Shown here in pieces: positions 41,024 to 52,262 of a stretch of 64,000 nucleotides of DNA; within the stretch, counting starts at the first letter, position 1, and every line of letters starts with the position of its first letter. The translations under genes and the position numbers were made by a program. Source of the stretch: Amycolatopsis jejuensis. Lineage in GTDB: Bacteria; Actinomycetota; Actinomycetes; Mycobacteriales; Pseudonocardiaceae. A model generated the notes under the pieces. That model was not told where the DNA came from. It was given only the letters and a program-made list of their open reading frames with translations, and did not search any database. The stretch spans positions 1 to 64,000 of the forward strand of contig NZ_JNYZ01000042.1 of the NCBI RefSeq assembly GCF_000717335.1. Direction: 5' to 3'.

Positions 41024-41496
41024 CACGGGCGGGAGTGCAGCCGGGAGGCGGCTCGGTGCAGCCGAACGGCCGGGCGGCCGGCGGCAGCGCGGCGGGCAGC
41101 TTCGCGTGGCTGATCACGGACTTCGTCCACCGGGTGCCCGGTGCGGCGCACGCGGTGGTCGTCTCGGCCGACGGTCTGCTGCTCGCGTCTTCGCGCGGGC
41201 TGCCGAAGGACCGGGCGGACCAGCTGGCGGCCGTCGCCTCGGGGCTGACCAGCCTTGCCCGCGGCGCGGCGAAGGTGTTCGAAGGCGGCCCGGTCGCGCA
41301 GACCGTGGTCGAGATGGCGAACGGATTCCTCTTCCTGATGTCGGTGTCCGACGGCTCGTGCCTCGCGGTGCTCGGCTCGCCGGAGAGCGACATCGGCTTG
41401 GTGGTGTACGAGATGACACTGCTCGTCGAACGGGTCGGGCAGCAGCTCACGCCGGAGATGCGGGCACAACTTCAGGGCGCTGCGGTCCGCCGCTAG
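41020..41496 (+). CDS. cvnB: Roadblock/LC7 domain protein CvnB
   Basis: 158 residues. After a Gly-rich lead, the roadblock/LC7 fold: [50 protein letters not shown]. In conservons this subunit acts with the GTPase, by analogy to MglB-type GTPase-activating proteins. GTG overlaps the cvnA stop by four bases. Confidence 0.93.
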
Positions 41497-41523
41497 GCGG
41501 GCAAGGGACTTCAGGAGTAGACC

Positions 41524-42285
41524 GTGGACGACGGGCGCTTGCGGGGCGATGGCCGGCTGGGTGACGACTTCACCGGAGGCTGGGCTGATCGGGAGGACTG
41601 GAAGTCCTTCCGGGAACGGGTCGACCGTGAATGGCGTTCGAGAGACGTCCAGACCGCGGACTCCGAACCGGTGCGGGAGCCACCGAACTGGCTCACCGAC
41701 TCCAACGCGGGACAGCAGCCGGGCATCACCGCCGTGCCCGGGTACCGCGAGCGGCTGCTCGGCGGCCCCGGTTCCGAGCTCTTCGGCGGAGCCAGCGGAC
41801 CGCTGTACGACTCGGCCGAGTTCGCCGCCTTCAGCGCGGACCGCGACCGGTCGCCGGGACCGTCGTCCGACGAGCTGGCGGCGGCGCTGCCGGCACAGGC
41901 AGCCGGTGAGTACGTGGACGAGCCGCCGGTGGCCGAGGTCGAGACCTCCGGGCTCGTCCGGCCTTACTTCCGCACCCGCGGACGCACGAGGCCGACCTAC
42001 GACCTCGCGATCGAGGCGCTGGTGTCCACCAGCGAGCAGGGCCGCGTGCTCGACCGCGTCCGCGTGCCGGAGCACCGGTCGATCTGCGACCTGTGCCTCG
42101 ACACCCGGTCGGTCGCCGAGGTCGCCGCGCTGCTGCGGCTGCCGCTCGGCGTGGTGCGGGTGCTGATTGGTGATGTGGCGGGCCTCGGCCTGGTGCTCGT
42201 GCACACGAGCAGCAGTACGAACGCGGGTGACCGCCCCAGTATCGAGTTCATGGAAAGGGTGCTCAGTGGGCTTCGGAGAATTTGA
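41524..42285 (+). CDS. cvnC: DUF742 protein CvnC
   Basis: 253 residues. The C-terminal 115 are DUF742: LVRPYFRTRGRTRPTYDLAIEA, RSICDLCLDTRSVAEVAALL, LPLGVVRVLIGD; this is winged-helix-like. The N-terminal half is acidic, variable and probably disordered, longer than in the typical 120-residue member. Third gene of the conservon; cvnD starts 20 bases inside its 3' end. Confidence 0.92.
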   Translation: MDDGRLRGDGRLGDDFTGGWADREDWKSFRERVDREWRSRDVQTADSEPVREPPNWLTDSNAGQQPGITAVPGYRERLLGGPGSELFGGASGPLYDSAEFAAFSADRDRSPGPSSDELAAALPAQAAGEYVDEPPVAEVETSGLVRPYFRTRGRTRPTYDLAIEALVSTSEQGRVLDRVRVPEHRSICDLCLDTRSVAEVAALLRLPLGVVRVLIGDVAGLGLVLVHTSSSTNAGDRPSIEFMERVLSGLRRI

Positions 42286-42871
42286 CTCCGACGCGAACAC
42301 GCCGCCTGCGGGTCCGACCTCGTCGGCCAAGATCGTGGTCGCGGGTGGGTTCGGTTCGGGTAAGACGACTCTGGTCGGGGCGATCTCCGAGATCGATCCA
42401 CTGACCACCGAGGCCATGATGACCGAGGCGAGTGTCGGGCACGACGACGTCACGGCCACGCCGAACAAGACGACCACCACGGTCGCCATGGACTTCGGCC
42501 GGATCTCGCTCGACTCCGACCTGGTGCTGTACGTGTTCGGCACGCCGGGCCAGCACCGGTTCTGGTTCATGTGGGACGACCTGGCGGTCGGCGCGATCGG
42601 CGCGGTCGTGCTGGTGGACACGCGGCGGCTGGCCGACGCGTTCCCGTCGATCGACTTCTTCGAGAACCGGAAGCTGCCGTACGTCGTGGCGATCAACTGC
42701 TTCGACCGGCTGCTGCACCACCAGATCGAGGACGTGCGGCACGCGCTCACCATCTCGCCGTCGGTGCCGATCATGGCCTGCGACGCACGCGAGCGGGAGT
42801 CGGCGAAGCAGGTGCTGATCTCCGTCGTGCAGCACGCGATCGCGCACGATTCGGCGTTGCGGGCGGGTTAG
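42266..42871 (+). CDS. cvnD: Conservon small GTPase CvnD
   Basis: 201-residue Ras/MglA-like GTPase. P-loop GGFGSGKTT, switch-2 FGTPGQHRFWFMW, and NCFD in place of the usual NKxD, a common conservon variant. GTG 42266 preceded by AAAGGG. Last gene of the complete conservon 37823-42871. Probably cycles under control of kinase CvnA and CvnB. Confidence 0.93.
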   Translation: MGFGEFDSDANTPPAGPTSSAKIVVAGGFGSGKTTLVGAISEIDPLTTEAMMTEASVGHDDVTATPNKTTTTVAMDFGRISLDSDLVLYVFGTPGQHRFWFMWDDLAVGAIGAVVLVDTRRLADAFPSIDFFENRKLPYVVAINCFDRLLHHQIEDVRHALTISPSVPIMACDARERESAKQVLISVVQHAIAHDSALRAG

Positions 42872-43360
42872 CGCCGTCCGAGATCTCTGCCGTCGTACTC
42901 GCCGCCGCCGGAGAAGGAGGGACCCCGCCGACCCAGATTTCCCGCACACCCCCGGTCCGGGTGCGGCCGTTGGAGTGAACTCCACGGGCTTCACCCGCTT
43001 CGGGGAGTGGTGCCTCCGACCGGGGCAGGATGAGTGGTCCCTGACTGCTGCGGCCGGGGCCGGTCGGGCTCGATCGAGCCGCCGGAACGGTGGTGACCTG
43101 CGCGGATACCCCGCTGCGCAGCGTGGCCATCGCCACCACCGGGTGACCCGCGAATGCGTGGTTGTGCATGCGTTCGCGCGACGCAGTGCCGGGCGCGCAC
43201 GTACGGTGCCCGGGCGCACGCTCGACACAACCGGGCGCGTGAATACGCTGGAACGGCGACTTCACCACGGCCGGACGATCATGAACCGCCGGCACCGTGT
43301 TGGATGTCCGGCAGTGTTCGAGAGCTAGTTCGACAGCTAGCCCGACAGCTAGGAGGGGCA
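42872..43360 (+). promoter_or_regulatory. Intergenic region before the second roadblock-DUF742 pair
   Basis: 489 bases with no gene I can support. Contains a perfect 14-base palindrome GGCTCGATCGAGCC at 43067-43080, possible operator, and a repeated GACAGCTAG just before the ribosome site AGGAGGGG at 43351-43358. Open frames here are GC-composition artefacts. Confidence 0.4.
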
Positions 43361-43777
43361 GTGACCGACACCGGCAGCACGTTCAACTGGCTGATCTCGG
43401 ACTTCGTGCGCCGGGTGCCGGGTGCTGCGCACGCGGTGCTGGTGTCGGCCGACGGCCTGCTGCTCGCGCCGTCGGAGGGCTTGCCGCAGGACCGCGCCGA
43501 GCAGCTGTCGGCGGTCGCGTCCGGGCTGATCAGCCTCACCCAGGGGGCGGCCCGCTGCTTCGAGGCGGGCGGCGTCAACCAGACCGTGGTCGAGATGGAG
43601 CTCGGGTACCTGTTCCTGATGTCGGTCGCCGACGGGTCGTCGCTGGCCGTGCTGGCCGCGCCCACGTGCGACATCGGGACGGTGGCATACGAGATGACCC
43701 TGCTGGTCGAACGGGTCGGCGAGCAGATCACCCCGGAACTGCGCGCACAGCTGCAGGGCGGCGGGGTGCGTGGGTAG
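43361..43777 (+). CDS. Second roadblock/LC7 protein (CvnB paralogue)
   Basis: 138 residues, closely similar to CvnB at 41020-41496: [63 protein letters not shown] with an excellent ribosome site AGGAGGGG. No kinase precedes and no GTPase follows, so with the next gene it forms a partial conservon. Confidence 0.92.
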   Translation: MTDTGSTFNWLISDFVRRVPGAAHAVLVSADGLLLAPSEGLPQDRAEQLSAVASGLISLTQGAARCFEAGGVNQTVVEMELGYLFLMSVADGSSLAVLAAPTCDIGTVAYEMTLLVERVGEQITPELRAQLQGGGVRG

Positions 43778-43780
43778 CCG

Positions 43781-44677
43781 ATGAAGATCTCGGGTTTCGG
43801 TGACCAGGACACGGGTGCCTGGGACGCGTTGCACAAGGGGAATGAGCGCGAGCCGTTCGATTCGCCCAGTCATTACGAGCTGAGCACGTTGAGCATGCGG
43901 TTGCCGCATCGGCAGCCTCGTCCTTCCCCGCCGCCGCCTCCCCCTCCGGCGCCGCCGCAGCCTCCGCACCCTTCGCAGCCTGAGCTGGTGGACGAGGTTT
44001 GGGAGGACGACGGGTACGAGTGGGTCGAGGACGGGGAGTCCGGGTATTGGGAGGAACCCCAGCCTGCTGCAGCGGATCCGTTTTCGTTCGACGAGTACGC
44101 CGGGTCGCCCGGGATGGGTGACCGGGTGGTGCCGGAGGGGTCGGCGTATCAGCGGCAGCCGGTGGAGGAAGGGGCTCGGAGCAGGCATGCGCTGGTGGAG
44201 CCGCCTCGGTCCCGGTATCCGGCGGAGGATTATCCGACGGATCGGTATCCGGCTCCGGCTGCGGATTCCGGTGTTTCCGAGCTGGATCAGTTCTGGTCCG
44301 GCGGAGAGCCGTCCCAGCCGGTTTCGCCTGCGCCTCCGGTGAAATCCCGGGTGCGTCCGTATGCGCGGACTCGGGGGCGGACTCGGTCGGACCACAACCT
44401 GGCGCTGGAAGCGCTGGTGTCGACCAGCGATGAGGGGCGCCGGTACCGCGGGGTCCGGTCGATCGAGCATCGGCGGATTTGCGATCTTTGCTTGGACACC
44501 CGGTCTGTTGCCGAGATCGCCGCGCATCTCCATCTGCCGTTGGGGGTGGTGAAGGTGCTGGTCGGGGATATGGCTGACATCGGGTTGGTTTTGTTGCACC
44601 AGACCGAGCTGGTGCTGGGGGATCGGTCTTCGCGGGAGTTCATGGAGCGGGTGTTGCGGGGGTTGCGGAACCTCTGA
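43781..44677 (+). CDS. Second DUF742 protein (CvnC paralogue)
   Basis: 298 residues. C-terminal DUF742 (VRPYARTRGRTRSDHNLALEA, RRICDLCLDTRSVAEIAAHL) matches CvnC closely; the N-terminal 170 residues are Pro/Glu-rich and diverged. Starts three bases after the roadblock paralogue. Third-position codon use is visibly less GC-biased than in the first copy (many GTT, TCG, CGG), possibly a different age or origin. Confidence 0.9.
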   Translation: MKISGFGDQDTGAWDALHKGNEREPFDSPSHYELSTLSMRLPHRQPRPSPPPPPPPAPPQPPHPSQPELVDEVWEDDGYEWVEDGESGYWEEPQPAAADPFSFDEYAGSPGMGDRVVPEGSAYQRQPVEEGARSRHALVEPPRSRYPAEDYPTDRYPAPAADSGVSELDQFWSGGEPSQPVSPAPPVKSRVRPYARTRGRTRSDHNLALEALVSTSDEGRRYRGVRSIEHRRICDLCLDTRSVAEIAAHLHLPLGVVKVLVGDMADIGLVLLHQTELVLGDRSSREFMERVLRGLRNL

Positions 44678-44766
44678 ACTGCGCGGTGTTGGCCGGGACT
44701 GTTGCGGTGGGGTTCTGTGTTGGCCGGAACTGTTGCGTGGGGGCACCCCGAAGTTTGAGTGTCACT

Positions 44767-45067
44767 ACGGTCGGAGGGGCTTGTCAAGGCGGGAAAGATG
44801 CCTTGACAAGCCCCTCCGACCGTGTGGGGGCTTCGGATCGGGGTGCAGGGCCGGGTCTGGGCTGCTGGGTCTCGTGGGGTGCGTCGGCTGCGGTTGGGGT
44901 GGGTGGCTGCTGGGGTTTCGTCGGGTGCGCGGGTGCGCGGGTGCGCGGGTGCGCGGGATGCGGCTGGGGTGGTGGTCTCAAGGCTGTGAAGGGAACCTTC
45001 ACGGAATGTGCAGGGCTGTGAAGGGAACCATGAGGGAATCTGATTCCGTGAAGGTTCCCTTCACGGC
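44767..45067 (+). repeat. Bipartite hairpin intergenic element, copy 2
   Basis: Order as in copy 1: a perfect 24-base-arm hairpin (44767-44790 and 44800-44823) with loop GGGAAAGAT and the same TTGTCAAGGC core; a GC-rich stretch sharing GGGTGCAGGGCCGGGTCTGG and containing four short GGGTGCGC tandem units (about 44925-44955); then palindromic modules with GTGAAGGGAACC and GGGAATCTGATTCCGTGAAG (44983-45067). The outer hairpin arms differ from copy 1 at several positions with matching changes on the other arm. Located between convergent genes, seven bases from the 3' end of the Rv0862c-type gene. 44678-44766 has nothing I recognise. Confidence 0.85.
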
Positions 45068-45073
45068 CGTTGG

Positions 45074-47314
45074 TCAGTCTTCCACCAAGGCGGCGGAGGT
45101 GATGCGGTGTAGTGGGTAGCGCTCGTGGTTGTCGCCTTCCAGGACGCCGCCTCCTACGCGTCGGGGGCGTACTACTCGCTGGCTTGCGGTGCCGCGGGAG
45201 TCTACGAAGCCGATCCATACCTCGCGTTGTTCCAGTGTGGCGCGGGAAAGCAGGTCCAGGGTGGCCGTGGTGTCTGCGCCTCCGCCGCCTGGGGCGCGGA
45301 CTGTCGAGCCTCGCCGTCTTGCGGAGGCTTGGTCGCCTGCGCGTAGGTTCGACACGATTTTGGCGGCCTGGTCGTCGGTCAGTATTGCTTGTTCGCCCGG
45401 GCGTGCGCGGGCTGCTCTCGTGCGGGCGGGCAGTCGTCGGCCGGTGGGGCGTAGGTCTACTACGCGGCCGTCCGGGCCTTCGGCGGCGGGGGCGAAACCT
45501 GCGCTGCGTAAGGCTTCCAGTACTTCTGCCAAGGGTGCCGTGCTGATTACCACGGTCGGGGCGATCAGGCGTAAGTCGTACTCGGCGGCCACCGGATGCG
45601 CGAGTACCTCGGCGAGCAGCGCCTCGTCGTCGCAGCGCAGGAACGACCCGGCTACTCCGCCGCGGAGGCGGCCGTGGCGGCGGGCCACGTCGTCGATCAG
45701 GTACGTCAAACCCTGTGGTACCGGGGTCGCCGACTTGTTGCGGAACAAGGCGTGCAGCTCGTCGGCAGTACGGCCGGTGTCCAGTGCGCGCCGGACGGAC
45801 GCCTCGGTGATCCGGTAAACCGTTGCATGTCCGGCAGATTCGACGTTGGCGACCGCGGCCATATCCGCCGCCAGCTCCGGCTCCAGCGGGCCCGGCGCGA
45901 CCACCGTCAGGTCGGCTTGCAGGAGTACCTGTCCTACCGGCGCGGGCAGGGCGTCGTGCATTGCCTCCACTGCGCCTGGGCGGTCGTCTTCCAGCAGGAG
46001 CCTGGTGGCCGAAGTGAGACCGCCTAGTCCGACCAGGCCCAGTGCGGTCGCCTCGGCCATGGTCCAGCGTACGGTTTCGTCGCGCAGCCGACCGCCTCGT
46101 CGTGGGGCGCGCCAAGCCAGCACCGCTACCAGTTCGTCGGGGCTTTTCACGCCCGCGCCCGGATTCAGGGCGGCGAGTGCGGTGAGTACCCGCCGCCGGG
46201 TGACTGGGGCGAGTGGTCGCCGCAGTTCTTCCGACAGCGGTGCGATCGGTTTGTCCTTGGCGTCGCGGCCGCCTGCCAGCCCGGGTAACCGCGGCAGTTC
46301 GAGCCAGGCCTGCGCGAGCGTCATCCAGCGTTGCACCGACGGCGACGCCAGCCAGCTGTCGGTGAGCGTGGTGGGTACCCATTCCGGCGCACTGTTTTCG
46401 CTGTCGCCCACCAAACCTGCGCCCACGGCCAGCTCCGCCAGCAGGGTCGCGCGGATCTCGTCCGCTTCGAGGTCTTTGGCCAGCTTCTTGACCTCCCGCA
46501 CCCCGAGGCCGCCCGACTTGAGTACCGGCGGTGGCGCGTCCGACCAGGCCCGCAGCATGGATTCCATCTGCCGCAACAACTCCATTGCCTCGCCCGCTGC
46601 CGTCTCGTCCACAGTGTCCGTCCGATGTGGATTGACGGGCAGCTCCGGCTCGACGAGCGTCGCCGGGTCGAAGGCGACGCCGCCGCGCAGCAGCAGGCCG
46701 AGTTCGCGGGGGAGTTCCACAGTCTGGTCGTCCCGGCGGAGCAGCAGGCCGCGCGCGAGGAGCTTCTGTACCGGAGTGGCCGCGTCGGACAGCGCGACGT
46801 CGAAGCTCGCATCTCGGGTCCGCCCGATCGGCGGCCCGGCAGCGAGGGCAGTAAGCACGGCCCGCTCGTCTTCGCTGACCTCCGCGAGCCGGGCGGCGAC
46901 GTCGGTGGCGGCCAGTGCGGGCGACGGCGAGCCGAGCCCGGCCGGGAACGGTCCGAGCGCGTCGCGGGCTGCGGGCGGCACCCGCAGCTCGTCGTCCGTA
47001 CCCCACACGAGCGCGCGCGCCCGCAGCCGAGCGAGCGGTTCGGCGACCTCGCGGCCGACCAGCGCGGCTACCGCGGACACCGGCATCGGCGTGCCGTCGG
47101 CACCGGCGACCAGCAGCGCGTCGAGCACCGCGAGGGTGAACGTGTCGAGGTCTTCGCAGGCGCGCGCGACCGACCCCGGCGTGCCGGCGCGGGTGGCGAG
47201 CACGGTGGTGTCGGACGGTGGTGGCGTGGACAGGTCGCGACGCGTGCGCAGCAGTGCGGCGAGTGCGTCGTCGGACTCCGCACGCAGCCAGTCCGCCAGA
47301 GAGGTCGCGGGCAT
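45074..47314 (-). CDS. Large helicase-associated protein, XPB-linked (Rv0862c-like)
   Basis: 746 residues with a C-terminal helicase-associated/XPB-Ssl2-like domain and no Walker motifs. N-terminus SLADWLRAESDDALAALLRTR is characteristic. In M. tuberculosis Rv0862c is adjacent to the XPB gene Rv0861c, suggesting a functional partner; here the two are separated by 22.6 kb. Molecular function unknown. ATG 47314. Confidence 0.85.
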   Translation of the reverse strand: MPATSLADWLRAESDDALAALLRTRRDLSTPPPSDTTVLATRAGTPGSVARACEDLDTFTLAVLDALLVAGADGTPMPVSAVAALVGREVAEPLARLRARALVWGTDDELRVPPAARDALGPFPAGLGSPSPALAATDVAARLAEVSEDERAVLTALAAGPPIGRTRDASFDVALSDAATPVQKLLARGLLLRRDDQTVELPRELGLLLRGGVAFDPATLVEPELPVNPHRTDTVDETAAGEAMELLRQMESMLRAWSDAPPPVLKSGGLGVREVKKLAKDLEADEIRATLLAELAVGAGLVGDSENSAPEWVPTTLTDSWLASPSVQRWMTLAQAWLELPRLPGLAGGRDAKDKPIAPLSEELRRPLAPVTRRRVLTALAALNPGAGVKSPDELVAVLAWRAPRRGGRLRDETVRWTMAEATALGLVGLGGLTSATRLLLEDDRPGAVEAMHDALPAPVGQVLLQADLTVVAPGPLEPELAADMAAVANVESAGHATVYRITEASVRRALDTGRTADELHALFRNKSATPVPQGLTYLIDDVARRHGRLRGGVAGSFLRCDDEALLAEVLAHPVAAEYDLRLIAPTVVISTAPLAEVLEALRSAGFAPAAEGPDGRVVDLRPTGRRLPARTRAARARPGEQAILTDDQAAKIVSNLRAGDQASARRRGSTVRAPGGGGADTTATLDLLSRATLEQREVWIGFVDSRGTASQRVVRPRRVGGGVLEGDNHERYPLHRITSAALVED

Positions 47315-47406
47315 AGACGACCAGGATACCGGGCGGGTGCGCGCGCCTGACCGGTGTTCGGGCAGACTGTGAGCGAGTTTGCCGGACGAGGGCCTCGGAG
47401 GAAGCA

Positions 47407-47586
47407 GTGGCGAAGGGCGACAAGCAGAACAAGGGCATCGACCCGACGTGGCCGGGCGAGCCGGGTGAGCACCCGGTCACCGAGCTGTCCGCCGACCGGC
47501 AGGGAGCCCTGTCGCCGTTCGGTGACGTGACGTTCCCGCTCGACACGGTGCCGTACGTGCACCCGGAGACCGAGATCAACCGCTGA
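47407..47586 (+). CDS. Small conserved protein (Rv0863-like), 59 residues
   Basis: Starts GTG 47407 with ribosome site GGAGGAAG. Reads AKGDKQNKGIDPTWPGEPGE to VPYVHPETEINR; hydrophilic, Pro- and Asp/Glu-rich, no membrane helix. Position between the Rv0862c-type gene (divergent) and the malic enzyme, upstream of moaC, matches Rv0863. Function unknown. Confidence 0.75.
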   Translation: MAKGDKQNKGIDPTWPGEPGEHPVTELSADRQGALSPFGDVTFPLDTVPYVHPETEINR

Positions 47587-47702
47587 TCCGGACGGACCGG
47601 TCGAAGTTACCGGTCAGTCACCCGGTTGAGGCAGGGTGGCCGCGATCACGGGACTAGATTCGGTCCGTCCCGAACCCTTTCCACCAGCGGGGAGTACGTG
47701 TC

Positions 47703-49097
<1,395 letters not shown>

Positions 49098-49102
49098 CCA
49101 AG

Positions 49103-49155
49103 TCCGTGAAGGGAACCATCAGGGAATCTGATTCCGTGATGGTTCCCTTCACGGA
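49103..49155. repeat. 53-base near-perfect palindrome of the intergenic repeat family
   Basis: Arms of 19 bases (TCCGTGAAGGGAACCATCA and its complement), one G/G mismatch, then GGAATC-T-GATTCC in the centre. Begins five bases after the malic enzyme stop and ends 32 bases before moaC. Shares modules with the repeats at 4129, 27584 and 44983. It could fold as a single long hairpin and end transcription of the malic enzyme gene. Confidence 0.85.
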
Positions 49156-49187
49156 CGACGGCGGAGCGGGGGCAGTAGCCTCGCGGG

Positions 49188-49658
49188 GTGAGTGAACTCA
49201 GCCACGTCGACGAATCCGGCGCTGCCCGGATGGTCGACGTCTCCGGCAAGACGGCGTCCCGGCGCACTGCGCTGGCCGGCGGGACCGTGCACACCACCGC
49301 CGAGGTGGTCGGGCTGCTGTCCGCCAACGGGCTGCCGAAGGGCGACGCGCTGGCGACCGCGCGGATCGCCGGGATCATGGGTGCCAAGCGGGTACCCGAG
49401 CTGATCCCGTTGTGCCATCAGATCGCGCTGTCCGGGGTCAAGGTGGAGTTCGAGCTGGACGGCTCCGCGGTGCACATCTCCGCGACCGCCAAGACCACCG
49501 ACGTCACCGGCGTCGAGATGGAGGCCCTCACCGCCGTCGCGGTCGCCGGGCTCACGTTGCACGACATGATCAAGGCCGTCGACCCCGCCGCGACGCTCGA
49601 CAACGTCCGGCTCATCCGCAAGGACGGCGGCAAGACCGGGACCTGGGAGCGGCCATGA
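49188..49658 (+). CDS. moaC: Cyclic pyranopterin monophosphate synthase
   Basis: 156 residues; converts 3',8-cyclo-dihydroGTP (product of MoaA) to cyclic pyranopterin monophosphate. Family motifs KGDALATARIAGIMGAK, IPLCHQI and TDVTGVEMEALTAV, with catalytic Lys and Asp. GTG start. Overlaps mogA-moaE by ATGA. Confidence 0.95.
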   Translation: MSELSHVDESGAARMVDVSGKTASRRTALAGGTVHTTAEVVGLLSANGLPKGDALATARIAGIMGAKRVPELIPLCHQIALSGVKVEFELDGSAVHISATAKTTDVTGVEMEALTAVAVAGLTLHDMIKAVDPAATLDNVRLIRKDGGKTGTWERP

Positions 49659-50587
49659 CGACCCCCTCGAAAGCGGCTCGCGTCATCGTGGCCTCCAACC
49701 GGGCCGCCAGGGGCGTGTACGAGGACAAGACCGGCCCGGTGCTCGTCGGCTGGCTCGCCGGGCGCGGGTACACCGTTCCGCCGCCGGTGGTGGTCGAGGA
49801 CGGCGACCCGGTGGGCGGCGCGCTGCGGGCCGCGGTGGCCGACGGCGTGGCGGTGGTGCTCACCACGGGCGGTACCGGCATCTCGCCGACCGACCGGACC
49901 CCGGACGTCACCCGCGCGGTCCTCGACTACGAGCTGCCCGGCGTCGCGGACGCGATCCGCGCGGCCGGGCTGCCGAAGGTACCCACGGCGGTGCTCTCGC
50001 GCGGCGTGGCCGGGGTGGCCGGGCGGACGCTGGTGGTGAATCTGCCGGGGTCGAGCGGCGGCGTGAAGGACGGCTTGCGCGTGCTGACGGACATCCTCGA
50101 CCACGCGGTCGACCAGCTCGCCGGTGGCGACCATCTACGCGAGGCCGCGCCGTCCGGGCCGCCGGTGCGCATTCTGCGGGCCGACGTGAGCGACCAGCCG
50201 CTGTCCGTGGAGGAACACGCCCGGCTGGTGGAGGACGAGGCGGCAGGCGCCGTCGTCACGTTCTCCGGCGTCGTCCGCGACCACGACGGCGGCAAGGGCG
50301 TGCGCGATCTGACCTACGAGGGCCATCCGACGGCCCGTGACGTGCTGACCGAGGTGGTCACCGACCTGTCGGCGCGCTGGAAGGGCGTGCGGGCGGTGGC
50401 GGTGAGCCATCGCGTGGGTGCGCTCGCGATCGGTGACGTGGCGCTCGCTTGTGCGGTCGCGGCCGAGCACCGTGGTCAGGCGTTTGCCGCATGTGCGGAG
50501 TTGGTGGACGAGGTGAAGGCGCGGCTTCCGGTGTGGAAGCACCAGCATTTCACCGACGGCACCGATGAGTGGGTCAATTCCCCCTGA
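49655..50587 (+). CDS. MogA-MoaE fusion protein
   Basis: 310 residues. Residues 1-160 are MogA/MoCF-like (ASNRAARGVYEDKTGP, VLTTGGTGISPTD, NLPGSSGGVKDGL), which adenylylates molybdopterin; residues 175-305 are MoaE (AVVTFSGVVRDHDGGKGVRDL, HRVGALAIGD, VWKHQHF), the large subunit of molybdopterin synthase. In M. tuberculosis these are separate genes (Rv0865, Rv0866). The fusion links sulfuration and adenylylation. No stop or frame change lies at the junction. Confidence 0.92.
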   Translation: MTTPSKAARVIVASNRAARGVYEDKTGPVLVGWLAGRGYTVPPPVVVEDGDPVGGALRAAVADGVAVVLTTGGTGISPTDRTPDVTRAVLDYELPGVADAIRAAGLPKVPTAVLSRGVAGVAGRTLVVNLPGSSGGVKDGLRVLTDILDHAVDQLAGGDHLREAAPSGPPVRILRADVSDQPLSVEEHARLVEDEAAGAVVTFSGVVRDHDGGKGVRDLTYEGHPTARDVLTEVVTDLSARWKGVRAVAVSHRVGALAIGDVALACAVAAEHRGQAFAACAELVDEVKARLPVWKHQHFTDGTDEWVNSP

Positions 50588-50595
50588 TCACGGCA

Positions 50596-50632
50596 AAGGG
50601 CCCCACCGCCAGGGGATTGCGGTGGGGCCCTT
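50596..50632. terminator. Bidirectional hairpin between moaE fusion and rpfA
   Basis: Perfect 14-base stem, AAGGGCCCCACCGC (50596-50609) and GCGGTGGGGCCCTT (50619-50632), nine-base loop, between convergent genes. Confidence 0.85.
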
Positions 50633-50687
50633 GCTTTCAGCTCACAGCAGCAGCTGCGCCGGGATCAGCCTCGCGAGGAGGCTTCGA

Positions 50688-51984
<1,297 letters not shown>

Positions 51985-52260
51985 TCATCCGCCGGCGAAC
52001 GGCGGAAGAACGTCGAGGTGTGCGCCGTCACTGAGCGCACGGCTGCGATCACGTACGGCCACCTCGTTCACCAGGAAGCTCGCCGCGTCGAGAACCCGGG
52101 ACAGCTGACCCGGGTGCAGCTCGCGCAGCGCCTGCACCGCGTCGGCCACCGTCGCGCCCGGCGTCAGCTCCACCTTCTCCTCGTCGGTACCCGCCGCGGC
52201 GCGGGCCGAGGCGAAGTACCGGACGACGACGGTCAGCTGTGGCAGGCCGGGAGAGGTCAT
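51985..52260 (-). CDS. moaD: Molybdopterin synthase small subunit MoaD
   Basis: 91 residues, ubiquitin-like fold: LTVVVRYFASARAAAGTDEE, VNEVAVRD and the C-terminal LPPFAGG, whose terminal Gly-Gly is thiocarboxylated to donate sulfur with MoaE. ATG 52260, two bases after the moaA stop, so moaA-moaD are an operon. Confidence 0.93.
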   Translation of the reverse strand: MTSPGLPQLTVVVRYFASARAAAGTDEEKVELTPGATVADAVQALRELHPGQLSRVLDAASFLVNEVAVRDRSRALSDGAHLDVLPPFAGG

Positions 52261-52262
52261 GG

